64,000 nt of DNA, taken from an uncultured Caryophanales bacterium (GTDB lineage Bacteria; Bacillota_I; Bacilli_A; RFN20; CAG-826). Position 1 is the stretch's first letter. Every line of letters starts with the position of its first letter. The position numbers and the translations under genes are program-made. The notes under the pieces are model-generated. The model saw nothing but the letters and a program-made list of their open reading frames with translations. It did not search any database and was not told the DNA's origin. The stretch spans positions 1 through 64,000 of the forward strand of contig CAMYVX010000001.1 of the NCBI GenBank assembly GCA_947302535.1, in the 5' to 3' direction. Below, piece by piece: positions 29,639-39,235 of this stretch.

Positions 29639-29975
29639 TTTAAATCAATTTCTTGATACAGGGTGGTTTCAAGAAGCCACTTTATATTACAAAGGTCACA
29701 CATACTGGTGTGAAGGCACTTGGGATCATTCTAAAGAAAAACCAATGCATTTCTTTGTTTATAGGTATAAATCTGATTTACATGTAGACAAAAAAGGAAC
29801 TATATATACAACTCGAACACTCGTTAACGGTGATTGGGTTGACTATTCAACAGTCCTTGATGTTTGGGGATATGGTGAAGAAGACGTTAAGGAATTATTC
29901 CTTAAAGCCAAAATATTTGATGGAAAATCATTCTGGGAAGTTGAAAAAGAACTAGCCTGGTATGATGAAGATTGA
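29625..29975 (+). CDS. Uncharacterised protein, putative partner/immunity of the preceding gene
   Basis: MIYADLNQFLDTGWFQEATLYYKGHTYWCEGTWDHSKEKPMHFFVYRYKSD; overlaps the preceding gene by 14 nt. Confidence 0.5.
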   Translation: MIYADLNQFLDTGWFQEATLYYKGHTYWCEGTWDHSKEKPMHFFVYRYKSDLHVDKKGTIYTTRTLVNGDWVDYSTVLDVWGYGEEDVKELFLKAKIFDGKSFWEVEKELAWYDED

Positions 29976-29993
29976 AATAATTAACTTAAAAAA

Positions 29994-30011
29994 TATAACC
30001 TTTCGGTTGTA
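29994..30011. promoter_or_regulatory. HipB-type operator O1
   Basis: TATAACC-TTTC-GGTTGTA. Confidence 0.7.
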
Positions 30012-30033
30012 ATTTTTCCTTTTTTGATTATAA

Positions 30034-30051
30034 TATAACCAATAGGGTATA
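30034..30051. promoter_or_regulatory. HipB-type operator O2
   Basis: TATAACC-AATA-GGGTATA, exactly 40 bp after O1; adjoins -10 TATAAT at 30029-30034. Confidence 0.7.
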
Positions 30052-30073
30052 AAATTGCATTTTTTGACAAAAA

Positions 30074-30091
30074 TATACCCTTTGAGGTACA
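30074..30091. promoter_or_regulatory. HipB-type operator O3
   Basis: TATACCC-TTTG-AGGTACA, exactly 40 bp after O2. Confidence 0.65.
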
Positions 30092-30094
30092 AAA

Positions 30095-30316
30095 ATGAGT
30101 AAAGAAAGAACCATATTTTCTAAGTTTATTAAAGCCGAAAGAAAAAAGAGAGGATATACTCAAAAAGTTTTCGCTATGCGTTCTGGGCTTGGCTTACGAT
30201 TTGTTCGTGAACTAGAACAAGGTAAAGAAACATTAAGAATGGATAAAGTAAAACAAGCTTTGAGTTATTTTGGCTATGACTTCTCTATTAAGAGAATAGG
30301 AGAAGATGATGAATAA
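30095..30316 (+). CDS. XRE-family HTH regulator, HipB-like
   Basis: FIKAERKKRGYTQKVFAMRSGLGLRFVRELEQGKETLRMDKVKQAL. Confidence 0.9.
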   Translation: MSKERTIFSKFIKAERKKRGYTQKVFAMRSGLGLRFVRELEQGKETLRMDKVKQALSYFGYDFSIKRIGEDDE

Positions 30317-30638
30317 TATCGCTTACGTTTATTATAAAGATATATTCGCAGGTACATTAGTTAAAAGCGATAGTGGTTTTATCTTTACTTATGATGATTC
30401 TTATTTTAAAAATAAGAAGAATAGACCAATATCACTTCTTTTTCCTCTAGATAAACAAGAATATCAGTCTAATACTTTATTCCCATTCTTTGATGGTTTA
30501 ATCCCTGAAGGGTGGCTTTTAGAAGTTGCGATTAAAAGATATAAGCTTGATTATAAAGATCGCTTTCAAATTTTATTAGAAACTTGTTCTGATTGCATTG
30601 GTGCAGTTTCCATTAGAAAGGAGAAGATTGATGGCTAA
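30306..30638 (+). CDS. HipA N-terminal-domain protein, HipS-like
   Basis: AYVYYKDIFAGTLVKSDSGFIFTYDDSYF...PISLLFPLDKQEYQSNTLFPFFDGLIPEGWLL; standalone HipA subdomain 1. Confidence 0.88.
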   Translation: MMNNIAYVYYKDIFAGTLVKSDSGFIFTYDDSYFKNKKNRPISLLFPLDKQEYQSNTLFPFFDGLIPEGWLLEVAIKRYKLDYKDRFQILLETCSDCIGAVSIRKEKIDG

Positions 30639-31554
30639 ATGTTTGTGCTGTAATAAAGAATTAAGCCCTGATGATTTATACTGGCATAAATCATGTATTA
30701 AATCATTTTTCGATTTAACTTCTTTACCTTCTATTGATTTGAACGACGTTGAAGGACAATTTAAAACAAAAGCTGAACAACTCCTTGATGATAAAAATGT
30801 TGTTACTGGGGTACAAAAGAAACTTTCTTTAGGGCTTTCTAAAGATGAAAAGAAACTAACAATTAAAGACTATCCTCAAGGATATATCATTAAACCAGAA
30901 AATAATGAGTATAAAGAAATCGCTAGAGCGGAACATTTGGTGATGTCGATGGCGGACTCCCTTAATATAAGAACCGCACCTCATGGGCTTCTTCCTTTTA
31001 AAAATGGCTCATATATTTATATAACTAAAAGAATTGATCGCTTAAATAACACAAAGATTCATATGGAAGATATGTGTCAGTTATCAAATAAGATGACTGA
31101 AGATAAGTATGATGGCTCATATGAATATTTAGGGAAACGCATTCTTTATTTTACAAATAAACAAGATGATATTATTGAGTACTATTACCTTCTTTTATTC
31201 TGCTTTATTTCTTGTAATTCTGATATGCACTTGAAGAATTTTTCTCTTGTTGAAAGTGATGATATTTCTTTGTCAAAAGCGTATGACTTACTTCCAGTAA
31301 ATATCATTTATCCCAACGACCAAGAAGATGTAGCGTTAACACTGAACGGAAAAAAGAAAAATCTTAGAAGAAATGACTTCGTTAAATTAGGGGAATCTTT
31401 AAACATACCTAATAGAACAATGCTTTATTTATTTAATGAGATATATAGTCATAAAGATAACTTATTAAAAATGATTGATGAAAGTTTATTAAGCGATAAA
31501 TTTAAAAAAGACTTCAAAGAAGAACTAGCGAGACGAATTGAAATCTTTAAATAA
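30631..31554 (+). CDS. HipA-like serine/threonine kinase, HipT-like, with N-terminal Cys motif
   Basis: CLCCNKELSPDDLYWHKSCIKSFF; GYIIKPENNEYKEIARAEHLVMSMA; CNSDMHLKNFSLV catalytic region. Confidence 0.9.
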   Translation: MAKCLCCNKELSPDDLYWHKSCIKSFFDLTSLPSIDLNDVEGQFKTKAEQLLDDKNVVTGVQKKLSLGLSKDEKKLTIKDYPQGYIIKPENNEYKEIARAEHLVMSMADSLNIRTAPHGLLPFKNGSYIYITKRIDRLNNTKIHMEDMCQLSNKMTEDKYDGSYEYLGKRILYFTNKQDDIIEYYYLLLFCFISCNSDMHLKNFSLVESDDISLSKAYDLLPVNIIYPNDQEDVALTLNGKKKNLRRNDFVKLGESLNIPNRTMLYLFNEIYSHKDNLLKMIDESLLSDKFKKDFKEELARRIEIFK

Positions 31555-31557
31555 AAC

Positions 31558-31602
31558 AAAACACCACATTAAACCCTAACCTAAGGGAAATGTGGTGTTT
31601 TT
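31558..31602 (+). terminator. Terminator after hipT-like gene
   Basis: AAACACCACAT ... ATGTGGTGTTTTT. Confidence 0.75.
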
Positions 31603-31750
31603 GGAAATCTTGATTATGTTTTCACGTCAACATGCTTACAACAATAATCTATTGAGGAAATTTTAATAAAGTGAAATTATTCACTATTTAGATTGTTTAA
31701 AATGTATGAGTATAAATAATAATTATAGTAAGTTATAGTTCAAAGAACTA

Positions 31751-31978
31751 TTAAGCGATAACTCTTTGAACGTTAAAGCGGTTATCATTATTACAAATAT
31801 AATTCAAATTATGCTTGTCGTTATTGATTTCATAAATGTCTTCAATTTGTAAATCGAAAACATAATGCTTTCTGGAGTATTCAAACATATAATCAACCGC
31901 TTTCTCACGGCTTTTAAACATTTTGTTGATGACCACAGGTTGGCCAGCAAGATTTCCGCGTAAAGAATAGAGTTTCAT
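31751..31978 (-). CDS. Small conserved hypothetical protein
   Basis: MKLYSLRGNLAGQPVVINKMFKSREKAVDYMFEYSRKHYVFDLQIEDIYEI; SD gggaggt upstream. Confidence 0.65.
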   Translation of the reverse strand: MKLYSLRGNLAGQPVVINKMFKSREKAVDYMFEYSRKHYVFDLQIEDIYEINNDKHNLNYICNNDNRFNVQRVIA

Positions 31979-32178
31979 AATAATACCTCCCATTCGGCAG
32001 TTTAACGTCATGCTAGGGACGAAGAGGTATTTTTACTCTTCCTTCTCTTGGAAGAACACTATATTAGCACTATTTTTTGGTTTGTAAAGAGGTATTTGAT
32101 AAAAAAACACAAAATTTTTCTTCGCTTTATATTTATTAAATATATGTTATTATAACTACATAAAAAGGAGGAAGAATC

Positions 32179-33657
32179 GTGAAAAAGTATTATTTAGTTC
32201 TCCCTTTACTCATCTGTTTTCTAGCGGGCTGTTCCACTAGTGTAAGCCCTAATAGCAATAAACCTAGTGATTCAGGTGATCCCACCCCCACCCCCCCCCC
32301 CCCCCCCAAACCAACACCAGTAGACCCAAGTGACGTGGATCCATATGAAAATGAAGAATATGAAGAATTCTTCCTTCCGACTAGTAAGATAGAGATGTCT
32401 TTAACTTTCTCTAAAGAAGCATTAGCTAAGCTCATTAAATATGGACAAAGTGGAGATTATTATAAAGAAGAGATGTATCATCCTTGTTCTTTCTCTACTA
32501 CCGTCAACGGTAAAGTAACTACTTACGAAGAAGTAGGAGCAAGAATGAGAGGTAACTGGTCTAGAGAAGACGATTTTGTTGTTGATGAAGACGGTAATAT
32601 ATATGGCGATAGACTTCCTCATCTTAAACTAGCATTTGATAGAATCTTCAACGATTCTAATGTTTGTGATTATTATGTTCGTCAATATAGCGACGAGCAA
32701 ATAAATGAAAGAGATTCTAGACGTCTATTTGATATGAAAAAAATAGACTTAAAATGGAACCGTAATAAAGATGAATCATATACAAGAGAACTCTACGCTT
32801 TAAAAGCTTTTAAAGATGTCGGAGTAGTGGCTCAAAGTGCGAATCTTCTTAATTTATCTATTTCTAATGGAGAAACCACGAAGAGTAAACCATACATGGT
32901 TTTAGAATCAGTTGATAAACAATTAATTAAAAAGAATTTTAATCATAAAACCCTGAATAAAGGTGATTTATATAAATGTACCTATAACCATAATGGACCA
33001 GCGACTTTAGGAGAAGACACGGCGAATAAGGTCGGTATTGAATCCGCGAATTATTCTCCAGTCTATGCTTTAAAAACTAATGAAGAGACCTCTGATATGT
33101 CCATTATGAGAAACTTCATTAACGATACCTCTGTTAGAAATGTATCCGCGGAAGAATATAAAGAAGTTTTTGATAATAAAGTAGATGTTACTTCTTTCTT
33201 AAAATTCGCCGCGATGTCTTGGGTTGTGGGTAACCCTGATGACTTAAGAAATAATTATAATAATTATTATATTTACTTTAATGCGGAGAATAAGGCTGTC
33301 TTTATCCCTTATGATAATGACCGTGTTTTTGGTATTACTAATGGGTTAGATAGCAATATCTCCACAATGGATATGTTCTCTGATCGCTGCTCTAACACCG
33401 CAAGTGGGGACGGTTGTAAAGTACCTATTTTAAGAAGAACTTGTGTTCCTGGTAGCTCTAGTAGACCTATTATTGAAGAATATAAAGATATTTATGAAAG
33501 CTACTGCAAAAAATACGCCGAAGAATATTTAAGCACTTCCGCATTTAAAGAATTCACTGATAAGTTTTATTATTCTAGTAAGAATATTGACACTGATACA
33601 CATGGCAATATGTCATTCAGTGAATATGCCTCTAATAAATTAAGCACCATTAAATAA
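32179..33657 (+). CDS. CotH kinase-family lipoprotein
   Basis: Lipobox LICFLAGCS; Pro-rich linker; VGNPDDLRNNYNNYYIYFNAENKAVFIPYDNDRVFG; GTG start with SD aggagg. Confidence 0.88.
   Translation: MKKYYLVLPLLICFLAGCSTSVSPNSNKPSDSGDPTPTPPPPPKPTPVDPSDVDPYENEEYEEFFLPTSKIEMSLTFSKEALAKLIKYGQSGDYYKEEMYHPCSFSTTVNGKVTTYEEVGARMRGNWSREDDFVVDEDGNIYGDRLPHLKLAFDRIFNDSNVCDYYVRQYSDEQINERDSRRLFDMKKIDLKWNRNKDESYTRELYALKAFKDVGVVAQSANLLNLSISNGETTKSKPYMVLESVDKQLIKKNFNHKTLNKGDLYKCTYNHNGPATLGEDTANKVGIESANYSPVYALKTNEETSDMSIMRNFINDTSVRNVSAEEYKEVFDNKVDVTSFLKFAAMSWVVGNPDDLRNNYNNYYIYFNAENKAVFIPYDNDRVFGITNGLDSNISTMDMFSDRCSNTASGDGCKVPILRRTCVPGSSSRPIIEEYKDIYESYCKKYAEEYLSTSAFKEFTDKFYYSSKNIDTDTHGNMSFSEYASNKLSTIK
32291..32307 (+). 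repeat. Homopolymer C17 tract inside the CotH-family coding sequence
   Basis: 17 consecutive C residues in an AT-rich genome, encoding part of the PTPTPPPPP linker. Confidence 0.97.
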
Positions 33658-34412
33658 TGCATCCAACTATATTTGGTTTCATTGATTCCTATATCCTTTT
33701 AGTTTGTCTTGGGATAATCGCTTCTTTTCTTGTTACTTATTTTTATTTAAAAAATAAAGTTAATAAAAATCAGTTAATAGATATCTATATTCTTTTAACT
33801 TTTTCTATTATTGGAGGGATTATCTTCGCTATTTTATTTGAGAATCTATATGAACTAATAGATAAAGGCAGTTTATATTGTTGGACATGGGGCATGACCT
33901 TTATTGGAGGATTAATTGGGGGAGTATTAGTCTTTATTATCCTTTATCTAATATATGGTAATAAGCGTGGTATAGATATTAAATATCTATTAATAATCGC
34001 TCCTGGTAGTGTTTCATTAGGGCATGCTTTTGGGAGGATTGGTTGTTTCCTTCATGGTTGCTGCTATGGGAAAGAAACAACATCATGGTTAGGAGTGAAG
34101 TTTCCTTTTCTTGACTATATAGTTTTACCCACCCAGTTATTTGAAGCGATATTCTTATTTATCCTCGCTATTACGCTTATCTATTTAGCGGTCAAATTAA
34201 ACTTTAAATACAATGCATGTATTTATTTACTTGGATATGGTTTATTCCGTTTTATTAATGAATTCTTTAGAGGGGATTATCGAGGCGGAACTTTACTAGG
34301 TTTATCCCCTTCTCAGTGGTGGTCACTTATATTTATCTTATTGACGCCTCTAGCATTTTATTTGATAAGTAAATATATTAAGGATAACAATGAACAAGAA
34401 TCAGTTTTATGA
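33657..34412 (+). CDS. lgt: Prolipoprotein diacylglyceryl transferase family protein
   Basis: LGHAFGRIGCFLHGCCYGKET; multi-TM; RFINEFFRGDYRG. Confidence 0.88.
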   Translation: MHPTIFGFIDSYILLVCLGIIASFLVTYFYLKNKVNKNQLIDIYILLTFSIIGGIIFAILFENLYELIDKGSLYCWTWGMTFIGGLIGGVLVFIILYLIYGNKRGIDIKYLLIIAPGSVSLGHAFGRIGCFLHGCCYGKETTSWLGVKFPFLDYIVLPTQLFEAIFLFILAITLIYLAVKLNFKYNACIYLLGYGLFRFINEFFRGDYRGGTLLGLSPSQWWSLIFILLTPLAFYLISKYIKDNNEQESVL

Positions 34413-35121
34413 CATCTTATTGATGTTTCTTATTTATCTATTCTCCGCTTGTTTCCCTTGGAACCTTATTTTTCATAATGATATTTATTTACTGATAAGC
34501 GCACAGATTATCTTAAGTGCGATTGTTCTAGCATATCTTATCTATATGATTAGATATAGAGGATATTTATATCCTCCTAGAAGAAATAGGTGGATGAATA
34601 TCCTATTATTTATCCCCGTTATTGTTATTTGTTTTTCTAATTATTTATATCTACCTTTTTATCAATATCAAAGCATTAATTCTTTTTCTTTATACACATG
34701 GTTATGGATTATATTAACTGTATTTACAGTTATTAATGAAGAAATATTATTTAGATATATCCTTCTACATATTTTAACTTTTGATAAACCAATTACTAGG
34801 ATATTACTCTCTTCATTAATTTTTGCTTTATTCCATATATCTCACTTTTTAACAACCTTTAATCCTTATTATTTATTAAGTGTTGTTTATACTTTTGCTT
34901 TAGGAATGATATTAGGGCTTCTTTATCAATATGGCAAGTCTCTTACTATGTGTATTATTTTCCATTTCCTATTTAATTTATGTAATGATGTTTTATTCTC
35001 GACATTTTTCATCATTAATAATCAAATAGGGATGGTAGTGGTCTCCGTCATTATAGGTATAGTTATAGCTATATATTTAGCAAGCCTATATCTATTAAGA
35101 TTTAAAAAAGAAGACTTCTAG
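34390..35121 (+). CDS. CPBP family intramembrane glutamic metalloprotease
   Basis: VINEEILFRYILL, LIFALFHISHF, CIIFHFLFNLCND. Confidence 0.9.
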   Translation: MNKNQFYDILLMFLIYLFSACFPWNLIFHNDIYLLISAQIILSAIVLAYLIYMIRYRGYLYPPRRNRWMNILLFIPVIVICFSNYLYLPFYQYQSINSFSLYTWLWIILTVFTVINEEILFRYILLHILTFDKPITRILLSSLIFALFHISHFLTTFNPYYLLSVVYTFALGMILGLLYQYGKSLTMCIIFHFLFNLCNDVLFSTFFIINNQIGMVVVSVIIGIVIAIYLASLYLLRFKKEDF

Positions 35122-35546
35122 TCTTCAATATTATCTAATATATCTTTAACACACTGATATATTTGATTAAACACTTTATCAAATCTACCTGTATACCATG
35201 GATCCTCTATCTCATTAATTGATGGAGTGTATTTATATATAGGTATGATTTTGTCACTATGACCAAATCTAGAGATAAGAGAATAATAATTCTCTTCATC
35301 CATATAGAATATATAATCTGCTTCAATAAATTCTTTATCGCTTATCCTTTGTGCGTAGTGTCTCTTAAAAAGGATATTATTTCTTATTAGTTCTTTCTTC
35401 ATTGGAGGATAGATATCATTACCAATCTCCTCATACGAAGTAGCGCGTGAAATAACATCAAACTTATCATTGAGTGATTTAAATATATATTCTCCCGCTG
35501 GGGAGCGGCAGATATTACCATGACAAACAAAGATAATCTTTTTCAT
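35118..35546 (-). CDS. Low molecular weight protein tyrosine phosphatase
   Basis: FVCHGNICRSPAGEYIF; DPWYTGRFDKVFNQI. Confidence 0.93.
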   Translation of the reverse strand: MKKIIFVCHGNICRSPAGEYIFKSLNDKFDVISRATSYEEIGNDIYPPMKKELIRNNILFKRHYAQRISDKEFIEADYIFYMDEENYYSLISRFGHSDKIIPIYKYTPSINEIEDPWYTGRFDKVFNQIYQCVKDILDNIED

Positions 35547-35605
35547 ATATCTTAAATGTTAATTATCTTGCAAGAGTAAGACAATTATTATTTAATAATA
35601 TCGCT

Positions 35606-35690
35606 GCACCTATGGCGGAACTGGCAGACGCGCTAGACTTAGGATCTAGTGAGGCAACTCGTACAGGTTCGATTCCTGCTAGGTGCACCA
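35606..35690 (+). tRNA. tRNA-Leu (anticodon UAG)
   Basis: 85-nt cloverleaf with variable arm; acceptor GCACCTA/TAGGTGC; loop ctTAGga; GGTTCGATTCC T-arm; encoded CCA. Confidence 0.97.
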
Positions 35691-35691
35691 A

Positions 35692-35725
35692 GATATGTAT
35701 ATTAAATTAATATACATATCTTTTT
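35692..35725 (+). terminator. tRNA terminator
   Basis: GATATGTATATTAA-ATTAATATACATATC followed by TTTTT. Confidence 0.8.
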
Positions 35726-35828
35726 GTTTTTATCTGAAAACTTAGTCTTTCTTTTATTTGCGGTCAACATAAATATATAGTATATTTACAATACTGTTCA
35801 TATACCTTTATTGTGGACTTTTTAACAA

Positions 35829-37682
35829 ATGAAACTTAGTAAGCTATTTAATTACCATCTCATATATGTGATTCTTGATTTTGTTTTAGCGCTTGGCGTG
35901 ACATTCATTTCATTTTTATCATTCTATGGTTTTAATTGGCTATCTGATCACCCTGCGACAATTATTTATTCTTTATCTATTGCTGGCTTAACAGTAGTGG
36001 TGTTCCTTATTGCTAAGATATATAAGTTTATAACTATAAACATTGGATTATTTGAGTGTATTCGTATTATGGTATGCACTTTACTTATCCATGTAACGGG
36101 TTTAATTGTTATTTCATTTGTTCCTGAATTACCTAAATTTAGTCCATTTGTGTTTACATGGATGTTATCAACAACTTCGTTGTTATTCCTCCATCCTTTA
36201 CTTCGTGTTTTTGTTAGAGTCTTTAATATTGCCTCCAATATTACTAAAAAAAGAAGTGGTGTAAGAACCATTGTTATAGGTGCAGGTGCAACCGGTAAAG
36301 TTGTAGTGGATGAATCAAGAAGAAACGCTGCTAACCACAATTACATTGTTGCTATCGTGGATGATGATATTCATAAGATTGGTGGATTATTTGCCAATAT
36401 CCCTGTTAGAGGTCCAATTTCAAACATCGCTAAGATTATTGAAGAATATAAAGCTGAAGAAGTGATTATCGCGATGAGTTTAATTTCACCAAAAAGATAT
36501 CATGATATTTTACTTTTATTAGACTCTTGCCCTGTTAGAGTTAGACGTATGCCTTTATTCTCTGAGATGGAAGGACCTAATGATAAACGTATTATCGATG
36601 TTGATTTAGAGGACTTATTAGCAAGAGAGCCAGTTAAGCTAGATAACCATGGCATTAACGATATGCTATATGGTAAATGCGTTATCGTTACTGGTGCAGG
36701 TGGATCTATTGGATCTGAATTAGTAAGACAAATATTCAATACTCATCCATCCACTTTGATTCTTTTTGATATTTACGAAAACTCTACTTATGACATTCAA
36801 ATGGAATTAGTCAAAAAGATGAGAGATGAGAATATCAAAGATATTAAGTTAGTCACTTTAATTGGTTCAACCTATAATGAGACTAGAGTAGAACAAATAT
36901 TTAAAAAATATAAACCAGACTATGTTTATCACGCGGCAGCTTATAAACATGTTCCATTAATGGAAGATAGCCCCGCTGAGGCTATTAGAACTAATGTCAT
37001 TGGTACATATAATGTTGCCAAAATGGCGGATAAATATGGTGTGAAGAAAATGGTATTGGTATCCACTGATAAGGCTGTTAGACCTACGAATGTGATGGGG
37101 GCCACTAAAAGATTTGCAGAAACCATCATCCAGTACTTTGATAGTAAATCAGAGAATACTAAATACGCTGCTGTTAGATTCGGTAATGTTTTAGGCTCCA
37201 ATGGTAGTGTAGTTCCATTATTTAAAAAACAAATTGAAGCTGGTGGACCAGTAACAATCACCGATAAAGAAATAATTAGATACTTCATGACCATTCCTGA
37301 AGCGGTATCTTTAATACTACAATGCGGATTATTCGCTGAAGGCGGAGAAATCTTTATTTTAGATATGGGTAAACCAGTTAAGATTCTCTCATTAGCGGAG
37401 CGACTAATTAGACAAGCTGGCTTAAAACCATATGTTGATATTAATATCATCGAAACTGGCTTGAGACCTGGTGAGAAGTTATTTGAAGAACTTCTTTTAG
37501 ACGCCGAGCATCAAATTAAAACTTCTAATGAAAGAATTTATATTGAAGAAACAGAGTCTATCAATACTGGTTTAGAAAAAGATGTTTTAGAAGCTTCTAA
37601 AGCTTTTGATATGGATGAAACAATTGATGTTAAAGAATTAATTGGATCTTTAATCAAAACATACACAATAGATAGAAAATAA
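35829..37682 (+). CDS. Polysaccharide biosynthesis nucleoside-diphosphate-sugar epimerase/dehydratase (CapD/EpsC family)
   Basis: Four TM N-terminus; IVIGAGATGKVV; VTGAGGSIGSELVRQI; YHAAAYKHVPLMEDSP; VSTDKAVRPTNVMGATKR. Confidence 0.96.
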   Translation: MKLSKLFNYHLIYVILDFVLALGVTFISFLSFYGFNWLSDHPATIIYSLSIAGLTVVVFLIAKIYKFITINIGLFECIRIMVCTLLIHVTGLIVISFVPELPKFSPFVFTWMLSTTSLLFLHPLLRVFVRVFNIASNITKKRSGVRTIVIGAGATGKVVVDESRRNAANHNYIVAIVDDDIHKIGGLFANIPVRGPISNIAKIIEEYKAEEVIIAMSLISPKRYHDILLLLDSCPVRVRRMPLFSEMEGPNDKRIIDVDLEDLLAREPVKLDNHGINDMLYGKCVIVTGAGGSIGSELVRQIFNTHPSTLILFDIYENSTYDIQMELVKKMRDENIKDIKLVTLIGSTYNETRVEQIFKKYKPDYVYHAAAYKHVPLMEDSPAEAIRTNVIGTYNVAKMADKYGVKKMVLVSTDKAVRPTNVMGATKRFAETIIQYFDSKSENTKYAAVRFGNVLGSNGSVVPLFKKQIEAGGPVTITDKEIIRYFMTIPEAVSLILQCGLFAEGGEIFILDMGKPVKILSLAERLIRQAGLKPYVDINIIETGLRPGEKLFEELLLDAEHQIKTSNERIYIEETESINTGLEKDVLEASKAFDMDETIDVKELIGSLIKTYTIDRK

Positions 37683-37683
37683 T

Positions 37684-38310
37684 ATGACAAAAAGAAAGTT
37701 TTTATCAGTTAGACAGAAGATTTATCTACCTTTTAAAAGGTTTTTTGACATACTATTTTCTTTGCTTGCTATCATTGTTTTCTCACCGCTTTACATTATT
37801 ATCGCCATCATAGTTAAATGTTCCTCGAAAGGACCCGTTTTTTTTAAACAAGAACGTGTCGGAAAGAACAAAAAGCATTTTAAAATTCTTAAGTTTAGAA
37901 CTATGAGAATTGATACACCTAAAGATGTTCCAACGCATATGTTAGAGAATCCGGAGCAATATATTACGGGCATTGGCAAATTCTTGAGAAAGACTTCTTT
38001 AGACGAAATACCTCAAGCATTTAATATTTTTGTTGGTAACATGTCAATAGTTGGGCCACGTCCGGCTTTGTACAACCAAGACGATTTAATAGCTGAGAGA
38101 GATAAGTATCACGCAAATGAGATTGTTCCAGGCCTATCTGGTTGGGCTCAATGCAACGGCAGAGACACGTTACCAATACCAGAAAAAGCCAAACTAGATG
38201 GAGAATATGTTAAAAGATTCAACATCTGGTTCGATATAAGAATTATCTTCAAAACAGTGTTCCAAGCTTTTAGAGGCAAGGATGAAGTTGAAGGAAAAAC
38301 AAATAGTTAG
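37684..38310 (+). CDS. Undecaprenyl-phosphate sugar transferase (bacterial sugar transferase family)
   Basis: GPVFFKQERVGKNKKHFKILKFRTMR, RKTSLDEIPQAFNIFVGNMSIVGPRPAL. Confidence 0.96.
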   Translation: MTKRKFLSVRQKIYLPFKRFFDILFSLLAIIVFSPLYIIIAIIVKCSSKGPVFFKQERVGKNKKHFKILKFRTMRIDTPKDVPTHMLENPEQYITGIGKFLRKTSLDEIPQAFNIFVGNMSIVGPRPALYNQDDLIAERDKYHANEIVPGLSGWAQCNGRDTLPIPEKAKLDGEYVKRFNIWFDIRIIFKTVFQAFRGKDEVEGKTNS

Positions 38311-38346
38311 GTATTAATTAAAATTAATGTAGAATATATTTCAGTT

Positions 38347-39225
38347 ATGGAAAAGCAAAGATTCAAAACGACAATTACATCAAAACATAAGCTCTTTGAT
38401 CTACATCTTAGAGAAACTTTTAAATATAGAGATTTAATTTGGCTTTTTGTTAAAAGAGATTTTACCGCTTTATATAAGCAGACAATTCTTGGACCATTGT
38501 GGGCGATCATACAACCTCTTTTAACTACATTTGTTTTTTCATTTATTTTTGGTTCCTTGGCCGGATTAACAACCGCAGATGTTCTTGGAGATTTTAATAT
38601 CCCTAGTTTCTTGTTTTATATGTCTGGAACAATGCTGTTTACTTATTTTTCAACAAACGTCAATAAGGTATCAAAGATATTCATTGAAAATAGGCGTACC
38701 ATGGGAAAGGTATATTATCCGAGATTGGTTCAACCTATTGCTACTTCATTATCAAATTTGATTCCTTTAATTATTAACTTATTTTTATTCATAATCGTTT
38801 GGTTGATTTTCTTATTAACAGGATCTACTGACATGCAAGCGACATGGTGGTTATTATTTATACCTTTGATTGTGTTGCAGTTAATCGTTTTGTCGTTGGG
38901 ACTGGGTATGATTATCTCAGCCGTAACAACAAAATATAGAGATTTACAAATGCTTGTTGGATTTGGACTTCAATTATGGCAATATGCCTCACCGATTGCC
39001 TATGGTATGACCATGATAACCAAACCGCATCCAGAGTTAGAATTGCTTTATACTTGTATAAATCCATTAACGCCTATTGTAACTACATTTAGATATGCAA
39101 TGTTTGGAATTGGTTATTTCAATTACATCCCATATCTTGTCGGTTGGGGAATTACTTTACTTGTAGCATTTATTGGTTTGATGCTCTATTCCAAAACCGA
39201 AAAGAATTTTATGGATACTATTTAA
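38347..39225 (+). CDS. ABC-2 type polysaccharide export permease (Wzm-like)
   Basis: RDFTALYKQTILGPLWAIIQPL; multi-TM; precedes the ATPase. Confidence 0.94.
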   Translation: MEKQRFKTTITSKHKLFDLHLRETFKYRDLIWLFVKRDFTALYKQTILGPLWAIIQPLLTTFVFSFIFGSLAGLTTADVLGDFNIPSFLFYMSGTMLFTYFSTNVNKVSKIFIENRRTMGKVYYPRLVQPIATSLSNLIPLIINLFLFIIVWLIFLLTGSTDMQATWWLLFIPLIVLQLIVLSLGLGMIISAVTTKYRDLQMLVGFGLQLWQYASPIAYGMTMITKPHPELELLYTCINPLTPIVTTFRYAMFGIGYFNYIPYLVGWGITLLVAFIGLMLYSKTEKNFMDTI

Positions 39226-39235
39226 GGAGACAACT

